This document shows, one piece after another, positions 51,835 through 62,900 of a stretch of DNA of 64,000 nucleotides; positions within the stretch are counted from its first letter, which is position 1; each line of letters begins with the position of its first letter. Location: positions 1,426,001 through 1,490,000 of the forward strand of contig JALHQZ010000001.1 in assembly GCA_022841705.1 (NCBI GenBank), read 5' to 3'. This DNA comes from Pirellulales bacterium. GTDB lineage: Bacteria; Planctomycetota; Planctomycetia; Pirellulales; Lacipirellulaceae. The notes under the pieces are model-generated. The model was given only the letters and a program-made list of their open reading frames with translations. It made no database searches and was not told the origin of the DNA. The position numbers were made by a program, and so were the translations under genes.

Positions 51835-53523
51835 CTAGTTAACCGGGATGCGACTGCGCAGCGCCGCGTCGACGGCGCCCAAAAGCTGAGTTTTATCAAA
51901 CGGCTTCGCGAGCACTTCCACACCTTGCGTTGTTAGGTCCTGGCCTTGCGGAGCGTAGGGATCGTACCCCGTGCAGAGGATCACCGGCAATTCTTGATCG
52001 GCGGCATGCACGGCGGCGGCGAGTTCGCGGCCGCTGCCGCGCGGCAACACCACATCGGAGAGGACCACGTCGAATTGCTGCGAACCTTCGCGGAACGTGC
52101 GGAGCGCCGCTTCGCCGTCGTCCACACAGACCACGCTGTGGCCGACACTTTCAAGCATTCGACGGCAGACGTCTTGCACCACGGGTTCGTCTTCGACGTA
52201 GAGGATGCAACCGATGAGTGATTCGGTCTGGAGGTAATTCTCGCTTACTCCGCTTCCTGAGGGGCGTGGCTCGATAAATGCTTCCGTTTCATTTAACACG
52301 CAATTATCTCCCAGTGGCAAACACCCGAGTGGCAAATACAAGGTGAAGCAGGTTCCGACGCCCATCTGACTCGCCACATCGATCCGCCCGCGCAGCCGCT
52401 CGATTAAGCGGCGGACGATCGATAGCCCCAATCCCGTTCCTTCGCCGACAGTCTTGGTCGAGAAGAAGGGTTCAAAAATCCGCCGCGCGAGCGCTGGCTC
52501 CATCCCCACGCCGGTGTCCGTGACGAACAGCCGCACATACGGCCCCGGCGCAAGCTCTGGCAGCAAAGCGGAGTGCTCGGGCGCCACCGTGAACTCTTCG
52601 GCTCGCAGCGCCAGCACGCCGCCCGTGGGCATCGCATCGCGGGCATTCAGGCACAGGTTGAGCAGCGCTTCGCTCAGGCCCGCGACATCGCCCCGCAGTT
52701 CAAACCGCTGCGGCGCACACTCAATTCGCAAGTCGATTTGTTCGCCAATCGTCGGCCGCAGGAGGCCATACAGTTGTTGGAGCACCACGCCGAGATCGCG
52801 AACTTCGTTCTCACCGGGAGCGGAGTTTTGCCGCGAGTAGCCGAGCAATTGCCGCGACAGGTCGGCCGCCCGAGCGGTCGTGGCGATCGCTTGCTGCACA
52901 TCGTCGTAGGTTTGTGTTCCGGGGGTGAGCTCATCGAGCGCGAAGCTCATGTACCCCCGAATCGCTTGCAGCAAGTTGTTGAATTCGTGCGCAATGCCAC
53001 CGGCTAAGCAATCGAGCGCCGCGGCCCGCTGCTTCTGCAGTATCTCGTCTTCCATCTCTTGCAGGCGTTCGAACGACTGCTTGTGGTCGGTAATGTCGGT
53101 CACGCCGCCGGAGACGTACGCGACCGCATGCTCATCGTAGTTACGTTGGCCACGCAGGCGAAACCAGCGGTAGTCGCCCGCTTGATGCCGCAGCCGCACT
53201 TGCAGATCGAGCATCGCGCCGGTCTCGGCGACCCGCGCGAGCGAGATCGCGAAGTGCTCCGAATCGAGCGGGTGGATGCGATCCTCGAGCGCCGTACGCG
53301 TGGTGAGCGTGAAGGCATCGGCAGGCGACAGGCCCAGCAGCTCCAGCAGCCGGGGTGAGCACCACAACTGATCGCAATCGGGTCGCCAATCCCACAATCC
53401 GTCGGTGGCGCAAAGGAGCGCACGGACCAGCTCGCGCCGCGGCTTGAGTTCACACGCCGTTAAGTCTTGCGCCGAGCGAAGATTCAGCGATTTCTCCGCA
53501 ACAAGTTCCGCCAAAGAGCTCAT
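51835..53523 (-). CDS. Hybrid sensor histidine kinase (PAS-HisKA-HATPase-REC)
   Basis: A 562-residue soluble kinase. A PAS-type sensor domain at about 45-165 (LWDWRPDCDQLWCSPRLLE) precedes the HisKA dimerisation box GGIAHEFNNLLQAI with His179. HATPase motifs NLCLNARDAM, VTDTGVGMEP and GEGTGLGLSIV follow. A C-terminal receiver domain contains LYVEDEPVVQ and Asp490 in VLSDVVLPRG. The ATG at 53523 is chosen over the TTG at 53550. It probably signals through its own receiver and to the PilZ receiver protein encoded 21 bp downstream. Confidence 0.92.
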   Translation of the reverse strand: MSSLAELVAEKSLNLRSAQDLTACELKPRRELVRALLCATDGLWDWRPDCDQLWCSPRLLELLGLSPADAFTLTTRTALEDRIHPLDSEHFAISLARVAETGAMLDLQVRLRHQAGDYRWFRLRGQRNYDEHAVAYVSGGVTDITDHKQSFERLQEMEDEILQKQRAAALDCLAGGIAHEFNNLLQAIRGYMSFALDELTPGTQTYDDVQQAIATTARAADLSRQLLGYSRQNSAPGENEVRDLGVVLQQLYGLLRPTIGEQIDLRIECAPQRFELRGDVAGLSEALLNLCLNARDAMPTGGVLALRAEEFTVAPEHSALLPELAPGPYVRLFVTDTGVGMEPALARRIFEPFFSTKTVGEGTGLGLSIVRRLIERLRGRIDVASQMGVGTCFTLYLPLGCLPLGDNCVLNETEAFIEPRPSGSGVSENYLQTESLIGCILYVEDEPVVQDVCRRMLESVGHSVVCVDDGEAALRTFREGSQQFDVVLSDVVLPRGSGRELAAAVHAADQELPVILCTGYDPYAPQGQDLTTQGVEVLAKPFDKTQLLGAVDAALRSRIPVN

Positions 53524-53869
53524 TCTATCCGCCCCGTAACAACCGACCAATTCAATCTCACGTCGCTCAGTAGCAATTTAAACTTAGGACCCGCACACGA
53601 TTCGTCACTTAAGATTCCGCCAGTTTTGCGGGCACCAGCAATCCCGGCGATGGTATTTGGCAAAGCCGTCACAACTGCGCCAATCAACACGATTCCACTG
53701 TTCAGCACGATCGGTGCCAGCCCGCATTCAACCGAGTGCGAATTGATGCTTTGACATCAACCAGTCGCGACCTAATCTTGCCGGACTGCTGAGGCGAATA
53801 TTCCCAGGGCAAGGTGGGCGGCGTTCGATTCGCTAGAATTTCACCTTCACGTTAACAACTGTCGCGACT
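53524..53869. other. Divergent promoter gap between kinase and GGDEF genes
   Basis: 346 bases without a supported gene. It contains a clear candidate promoter for the GGDEF gene (53751-53778). A 62-residue minus-strand frame ending in an ATGA overlap with the kinase start is noted but not called. Confidence 0.5.
53751..53778 (+). promoter_or_regulatory. Candidate promoter of the GGDEF gene
   Basis: TTGACA (53751-53756) and TAATCT (53773-53778) are separated by 16 bp, about 90 bp upstream of the GGDEF start. The -35 box is a perfect match; the -10 box matches partly. Confidence 0.45.
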
Positions 53870-55315
53870 ATGTCTCTGCTGCTGATCAACTTGCTGTTTG
53901 GCGCCGTAGCCTTGGGCATCGGCTTTGTCGCTGGCGGATTTCTGATGGGCGATCGCCGCCGTGCGGAGGCTGGCGGACGGACCAACGAGAATCCCGAAGA
54001 AGCGCTCGAGAAGCGGATGGCGATGGAACGCGCCATGATGGCCTCCAGCCGCTTGCGCGACCTAGCGACTGGCATGGCCAGCGATGTGGGCCAGCATAGC
54101 GAGCGGATGGAGAAGATCACCGCCGAGCTACAAGCGATTAGTAGTGCCCCCGCCAATCAGGGCCCCGCCGTGATGGCCGCGCTGACCGACATCGTCCAAG
54201 CGAATGAACAATTGCAATCCCGGCTCGCCAAGGCCGAGCAACAGATTCAGGCCCAAGCCGAAGAGATCAGGACGCACGAGTCTGAAGCGCGGACCGACTG
54301 CCTCACCCAGCTCAGCAATCGCCGCGCGTTCGACGACGAACTGGCCCGGCGCGTGTCGGAATGGCACCGGAAGGGAAATGTGGTCTCGCTGATTATTCTC
54401 GACGTTGACCACTTCAAAAAGTTCAACGACACCCATGGCCACCAAGCGGGGGACGAAGTTCTGCGGCAAGTCGCCGCAGCGCTGAAAACCAGTACCCGCG
54501 AAATGGACATCTGCTGCCGCTACGGGGGCGAAGAGTTTGCAATCGTGTTGCCCTCAACGATCGCCAGTGACGCCCGGATGTTGGCCGAACGTGTTCGCAC
54601 GGCGATTGAAAAGACGGTAATTAGGTTCGATGTCAAACAGCTCAAGGTGACCGCCAGCTTCGGCGTGACCACCGCGGGAGACAACGAAAGCCCCGAACAA
54701 ATGCTCCGCCGCGCGGACGAGGCGCTGTACGCCTCCAAGGAAGCAGGCCGCAACTGCGCTCACTTCCACACGGGAACCGAATGCACGCCGCTGACCTCCG
54801 GCCTCGCCCCCAAGGCGGCGGCCACGCCGGCAGAAAAGGCAGAAAAGCAGGTCGTTACCGCGGTGCTCGATTCGCTCCCCAACCGCACAAAGTTCGCCGA
54901 AGAACTGCGCCGCCGGGTGGCTGAGTCGAACCGCAGTGGCATGCCGCTCTCCGTACTCGCCCTGGAACTGTGCGAATACACGAAAGTGAAGGACAGAGAA
55001 GGGCAGAACGTAGGCCGGACGATGCTCGACGCGACCGCCCAGTTCCTTACCAGCACCATGCGCGAAATGGACCTGGTCGGCCGGCTCGACGACACCCGCT
55101 TCGTACTCTTGCTGCCGAATGCCAGCGAAAGTGAATCGACCGCCATCGGCGAGCGTTTGACCGACGCGCTGACAAAGTGCAAACTGCCGATCGGCAAGGG
55201 AATTCAACTCGCCTGCCGAGTGAGCAATACCGCGATGCAACCCGACGACTCCGCCGCCAGCCTGATGGCCCGCGCCGAAGAAGGCCTCCGCGAAGCCGCC
55301 GCGCTGGCGTGCTAA
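53870..55315 (+). CDS. Tandem GGDEF protein, one active-looking domain and one degenerate
   Basis: A 481-residue protein. An N-terminal membrane helix (LLLINLLFGAVALGIGFVAG) and a coiled-coil-like linker lead to a GGDEF domain (about 145-305) with the intact motif RYGGEEF (GGEEF at 219-223), so cyclic di-GMP synthesis is likely. A second, related domain (about 335-475) has RLDDTRF in place of GGDEF, so it is probably a non-catalytic or regulatory copy. The start is at 53870. Downstream is a small membrane protein; the upstream kinase is divergent. Confidence 0.9.
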   Translation: MSLLLINLLFGAVALGIGFVAGGFLMGDRRRAEAGGRTNENPEEALEKRMAMERAMMASSRLRDLATGMASDVGQHSERMEKITAELQAISSAPANQGPAVMAALTDIVQANEQLQSRLAKAEQQIQAQAEEIRTHESEARTDCLTQLSNRRAFDDELARRVSEWHRKGNVVSLIILDVDHFKKFNDTHGHQAGDEVLRQVAAALKTSTREMDICCRYGGEEFAIVLPSTIASDARMLAERVRTAIEKTVIRFDVKQLKVTASFGVTTAGDNESPEQMLRRADEALYASKEAGRNCAHFHTGTECTPLTSGLAPKAAATPAEKAEKQVVTAVLDSLPNRTKFAEELRRRVAESNRSGMPLSVLALELCEYTKVKDREGQNVGRTMLDATAQFLTSTMREMDLVGRLDDTRFVLLLPNASESESTAIGERLTDALTKCKLPIGKGIQLACRVSNTAMQPDDSAASLMARAEEGLREAAALAC

Positions 55316-55354
55316 ACGTTTAGCCGCGACGCGAAAGCGGAGCGTGTGGAACCC

Positions 55355-55437
55355 TGGGCGCGCCATGCCCACTGCTCGGGGTGGGCATGCTTTGACCATG
55401 GTTCAGATGCCCACCCCGGACTGTGGGCATGGCACCC
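55355..55437. repeat. Tandem hairpins with CATGCCCAC words
   Basis: CATGCCCAC (55364-55372) pairs with GTGGGCATG (55381-55389), and a second copy GATGCCCACC / TGTGGGCAT lies at about 55407-55430. It is located between the GGDEF gene and the small membrane protein. Confidence 0.65.
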
Positions 55438-55518
55438 GGCTAACGAATGCTTGCGACCCGCTCCGCGTTGCCCTACGCTACGGCGACTCCGCCAATCGTC
55501 CCCCTGGGCCTCGCCGCG

Positions 55519-55917
55519 ATGGACACCCCGCCGCCGTTCTCCCCACCGAAACGGTGGCAATTCAGTTTGAAGTCGCTGCTGATTCTCACCACCGCTGTTG
55601 CGGTACTTCTCGGACTTGGCGGCCTCTTGCAGGCGTCTACTTTGGTGGCGTGGCTCGCGATCACGCTGCTCACCAAAGGAGTCGCGGTGGCGCTAGGCAC
55701 TTGCGCCTATCTTGCGTTGAAACCGGAACATCGCATCATCCTCGCGGCCGGTGCGATTGGAGCCTGGACGCCGGCGGTCACCGCGGCGATGTCCTACAAC
55801 TTGTTCTTCTCGGCTGGAATCGTTGCTTTGAGCACGCTTGTGCAAAGTTCACTGTGCATCGTCATCGCCTGGCAAACCCTGAATTTCGCCCGAAATCGCG
55901 GCTGGAGCCGCTTCTAA
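55519..55917 (+). CDS. Small membrane protein
   Basis: A 132-residue protein from ATG 55519 (MDTPPPFSPPKRWQFSLKSL) with about four hydrophobic segments: ILTTAVAVLLGLGG, TLVAWLAITLLTKGVAVALG, IILAAGAIGAWTPAV and SAGIVALSTLVQSSLCIVIA. The FSLKSLL opening after a Pro-rich stretch is common in Planctomycetes. The role is unknown. It is upstream of the rRNA leader. Confidence 0.6.
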   Translation: MDTPPPFSPPKRWQFSLKSLLILTTAVAVLLGLGGLLQASTLVAWLAITLLTKGVAVALGTCAYLALKPEHRIILAAGAIGAWTPAVTAAMSYNLFFSAGIVALSTLVQSSLCIVIAWQTLNFARNRGWSRF

Positions 55918-55949
55918 CCGCAAATCTTAATAATCTTGCTGGCGCCCCC

Positions 55950-55977
55950 TTGAACGCGGTTCAAGTTTCCCTACAAT
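55950..55977 (+). promoter_or_regulatory. Candidate rRNA promoter
   Basis: TTGAAC (55950-55955) and TACAAT (55972-55977), 16 bp apart, about 710 bp before the 23S gene. The -35 box is inside a small palindrome TTGAACGCGGTTCAA that could be an operator. Confidence 0.4.
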
Positions 55978-56279
55978 TCACCCGATCAGTGGGGGACACG
56001 AATACCTCAGGCGGTTTTCGTTGACCTTGGCTGCCCGAAACGGTGTGGGAAAAAAACTTTCCTACCCCCCTTGGCAGCCCCTCAGGAATCGCTTAAGATT
56101 CGAGGCTCCCCCGAAGGAATCTACCTCGGTAAAGGAAAGCCGCTTAGTCGCTCATTTCTATGAGCTCCCAAGCCGCAGTCCTTTTCCCCGACGGGAAGAG
56201 CCAACGGGTCCGGCAGTATGTGGCCGGGGCGATGGTAGAAGGGAAGCGAAAGCCGCGAGGCGTTCGTGAAACTTTTACT

Positions 56280-56292
56280 GAGTGATCTTTGA
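56280..56292 (+). promoter_or_regulatory. boxA-like antitermination element
   Basis: GTGATCTTTGACAATTTGG resembles the bacterial rRNA boxA (TGCTCTTTAACA), which recruits Nus factors to the nascent transcript. The position, in the leader of an rRNA unit, supports the reading. Confidence 0.4.
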
Positions 56293-56689
56293 CAATTTGG
56301 CAACAAGCAAGAGTGGCATCTTCGAGTGAGGTGGCGCGGGGTTTTTCTTTGCAGAGGGCCCCGTGAGTACCTCGCCCGAGTCCTAGTCCTTAGACCTTTT
56401 CGGTTAGCGCAAGCTAGCCGAGATGGTTTGACTCAAGCTTTGAACATGAGCCCCTGACGTAAGTCGGGGGGAGCGTAGCAAAAGTAAGAGCCAAACTCTT
56501 GAAAGGTCTGGCCGCGTGCTGTGAAGCACCCGGCCGGAGAACGTTACAAAAAATGCTCGTGCCGCAAACACGAGCACGGTAGCAACAGATTTACTTGATG
56601 TTTGTTCATGAGCCCCCAGCGCCCTTTACAGGGAAACACGCTGGGGGAGCTGTTCGATCAGCACTCAAAAAACAGCTTTGAGTAAATGT

Positions 56690-59574
<2,885 letters not shown>

Positions 59575-59710
59575 ATTTACTCAGTGCTGTTGCGGCTTCT
59601 TCGGAAGTAACAACATCAGAGTAAATCACTAACGATCTCTAAGGACATGGGCTCTTGGTCCCGCAAAGATCAAGAGCGCCACTCTTGCTTAAAGCCAATA
59701 AGTCAAATCA

Positions 59711-59746
59711 AGCCTGTCCGGGCTTCATCACCCGGCAGGTTTTTTC
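59711..59746 (+). terminator. Hairpin with T-run between 23S and 5S
   Basis: CCTGTCCGGG and CCCGGCAGG form a stem with an 8-nt loop and are followed at once by TTTTTT, just before the 5S. In form this is an intrinsic terminator, but it lies inside the 23S-5S unit, so it may be read through or act in processing. Confidence 0.5.
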
Positions 59747-59853
59747 TGGCGACCATATCCGAAAGGAAACACCTGTTCCCATTCCGAACACAGTAGTTAA
59801 GCTTTCGGAGCCGATGATAGTGCCTACCAGTGCGAAAGTAGGTATCGCCAGTT
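59745..59853 (+). rRNA. rrf: 5S ribosomal RNA
   Basis: About 109 nt. TCTGGCGACCATATCCG at the start pairs with GTAGGTATCGCCAG at the end, and the loop A/B region CACCTGTTCCCATTCCGAAC is diagnostic, as is GTTAAGC. It lies about 170 nt after the 23S and is followed by a strong terminator. Confidence 0.95.
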
Positions 59854-59859
59854 TTTATC

Positions 59860-59900
59860 AAAAACCCCGCTGGGACGAATGTCCCATGCGGGGTTTTTGT
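59860..59900. terminator. Strong terminator of the rRNA unit
   Basis: AAAAACCCCGC and GCGGGGTTTTT (59860-59870, 59888-59898), extended by TGGGAC / GTCCCA, form a long stem ending in T-runs on both strands. Confidence 0.9.
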
Positions 59901-59991
59901 TTAGACTAATCTGAATACAGCTCATTTGCTTCTGAGCTTTCACAGCAACCAAGCGTTGCTTGCACTCCCGGTCGCCAACTTGGGAGAGTCG

Positions 59992-62900
59992 ATGAATCCG
60001 GCCGCTGTTGAACATGCTCTGGAAATAGCGCGCAAATCGCTACTCGACCTTTCGCTGCGAAATCCGCTACTGAACAGCGACGTAAACAATCGCACGCGAA
60101 TTGACGTTGTCGGGGGTCAGAGCGGCGAGATTTATCGGCGACTCGTTGCCGAAGAAAAATCGCTTTCGTTTAAGGCGGCTGCTGAATCCGAATCTCGCGC
60201 GAAACGGAAAGGGCCAAGCGAATCACCCTCGCTTTTCGATTTGGGGCAACCCGAGGCCTTCGACGACGCAACCGAGGGGAGCCCAAGCAAGAATCTCGCC
60301 CTCCAATCCGACCTGAACTCGGTCAACTTGCAGAAGAAGCTGCTGAAGTTGCAACTCGACGCGCGAACGACACAGGAGGAACGTGGCGTCAATATTCTTT
60401 ACCTCGCTCTCGGATTCCTGCGCTGGTTCGATAAACCCGATGTCGGCAATGCGGCCGAAAAGGCGCTTCAAGCGCCGCTCATCCTGGTCCCCATCTCGTT
60501 GACGCGTAAGTCGGTAAATTCGAATTTCCGACTCACTTGGGATCACGGCGAGGTTTCGATCAATCACTCGCTTGGCGAAAAATTGAAGAACAACTTCGGC
60601 ATCGACAAGTGGCCAGAGCTCGGGACGACGGAAAGCTCTGACATCGAACAATATTTCCAGCAGGTAGCCGATGCGATTCAATCGGAACCCAAATGGATTG
60701 TTGACCCCAACAAAGCTACGCTCGCGTTCTTCGCGTTCGCCAAGTACTTAATGTGGAAGGACTTGGATCCACAGCGCTGGCCCAAGGGGGCGCCGATAAC
60801 CGGCAAACGTTTGGTCGGCGGCGTGCTCGGCGGTGGCTTTCGCGGTGAGAAGCCCCTTTTTCCCTCTGAGGGCCGAATCGACGGGCAGCTCAAACCGAAT
60901 CAAACCACCCATGTTGTCGACGCCGATAGTTCTCAAGCCATCGTGATCGAAGAGGTTCGCCGAGGCCGCGATCTGGTCGTTCAGGGGCCGCCTGGAACGG
61001 GCAAGTCGCAAACGATTGCAAATATCATCGCCACTGCCGTCAGAGAAGGCAAAAAAGTTCTGTTCCTAGCCGAAAAAATGGCGGCGCTAGAGGTCGTTAA
61101 ACGCCGGCTCGACAATGTCGGCTTGGGCGATCTCTGCCTCGAGTTACACAGCAACAAAGCGAACAAGAAAGCAGCTCTTGCTGAGCTTCAGCGAACATAC
61201 CGCATCCCAGCGCCCCCGAACCCAAACCTCGATCAACATGCGGCAAAGCTGAGTGAGACGCTTCACAAACTCAACGATTATGTTGCCGCCCTGCACTGCA
61301 AACAGCTACCGAGCGGCGTATCGGCATTCGATGCCCAAGGTAAGCTGTTGAATCTGAGCTCCTCGGGTTTGAAATGCACAATCAAAAGCGAATGGCTGCC
61401 TAGTGTGCTGGGGTGGACATCCAGCGACATGGCACAACGACGAGCCGTTTTTGCCAATCTGGCTCAAAGCGCCCACGATATTGGCAAGCCACTTGATCAT
61501 CCTTGGCGCGGGCTGAGGTCGAAGACTTTAGTGCCGAGTGACGTTAGAACTTTCGTTCGAACGCTCGATTCTTTGGAAAGTCAACTTGATCAGTTAGTGA
61601 CCCAATTAGGCAAGCTCGCGAACCTGCTGGGAACTCGCCCTCCAACCACTGGCAAGCAAGCAGCGACGCTTGCCACCGAAGCGATCATTGCGGCCAAGTC
61701 CCCACACAATCAGCGCGACTGCTTCAAGCACGCGGCGTGGCGGACACAAATTGACGCCATCGCAAAACTTGTTTTCGACGGCGCTCGGTACGCTGAACTC
61801 GTTCGAAAACTGGCGCCCGCTGTGACCGACCATGCCATCAAGGCAAATCTGGGCGAGATACAACATCAGCTACAGAGCCATAGCAAGTCTTGGTTTCGAT
61901 GGCTGCGGCGATCCTATTGGCGGGCTCGCACCGAACTCCGTGCGATTGTTGCTAATTCTCGCCGAACGTCGTTCGATGACAGACTTGCGATTCTCAACGA
62001 TCTTGTGGAGAGCCGGCATGCCTTGGGCCGTATCGAGATTGACGATGAGTTGGGGAAAAACGCGTTTGGCTCTCTTTGGCAGGGGTTCAATAGCGATTGG
62101 AGTGTTCTTAGCAGGATTACAGCATGGGTTACCGGCTTGTCGGGCGACCAACCGCAACGCGATCGGATCATCGCGTTCGCAGGCAGTATTCGGGACCCCG
62201 CTTCAGTATACGCCTGCTTTTCGGAAATCAAGGGACTGCTCAAACCGACCCTGGAGCCCTTGCGAGACGCGCTGCTCCAGCTTGACCCTGACTGTGATTT
62301 CGAATTAGCACTCGGATCCCCAAAAATAGACACCGCAACTTTCAAGTCGATTGCTCGACGGATCTCTGACTGGCGCACCCATGAATCTCATGCGCTTCCT
62401 TGGAGCAATTACTATTCAACACTCTGCCAGCTACGAGAACTAGGCCTCGAAGAACTGAGTGACGCGGTCGATCAATCCTTGCTATCCACAGTCGAAGCCG
62501 CCGAACAATTCGAGCTCGCGTACTATGGCGCGATTCTTAGGGAACGTCGCAAGTCGCTGCCTCCACTTAACAACAGCTTCAAGGGATCTTCGCATGACCG
62601 ACTGATCAGCGAATTTCGAAGGCTGGATCTTGAACAAATCGAGTTGACTCGCGGAATGGTTAAGCAAACCCATTTTGTACAGATCAGCGGCGTTTCCGAG
62701 GCGCCGCAAGAACTCAACGTTCTCAAACATGAGTGGGGAAAAAAGACCAAGCACCTACCGATCCGTCAGCTCCTCCTCAAAACAAGGAATGCCGTTCAAG
62801 CGCTTAAGCCGGTATTCATGATGAGCCCGATGTCGGTTGCGCAGTTCCTTGAACCTGGCGCCCTGGAGTTCGATTTGCTTGTGATCGACGAAGCCAGCCA

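Larger units (their letters stand above)
55918..56689 (+). other. Long structured leader of the 23S-5S rRNA unit
   Basis: No gene is seen in 772 bases, and there is no room for a 16S gene. The region holds a promoter candidate (55950-55977), a boxA-like element near 56280-56292, and strong hairpins such as GAGCCCCCAGCG / CGCTGGGGGAGC (about 56610-56650). It also holds the 5' half of the 23S processing stem (56671-56693). Confidence 0.65.

Noticed and set aside
53520..53708. A 62-residue minus-strand frame with a hydrophobic N-terminus, ending in an ATGA overlap with the kinase start
   Set aside because: The start would be GTG with no ribosome-binding site, the sequence has no recognisable domain, and it overlaps a good promoter for the opposite gene. 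Translational coupling is possible but unsupported.
56040..56560. A tRNA, RNase P RNA or 16S fragment in the rRNA leader
   Set aside because: No tRNA cloverleaf with a T-loop GTTCRAATC pattern, no RNase P signature motifs and no 16S conserved sequences were seen; only local hairpins.
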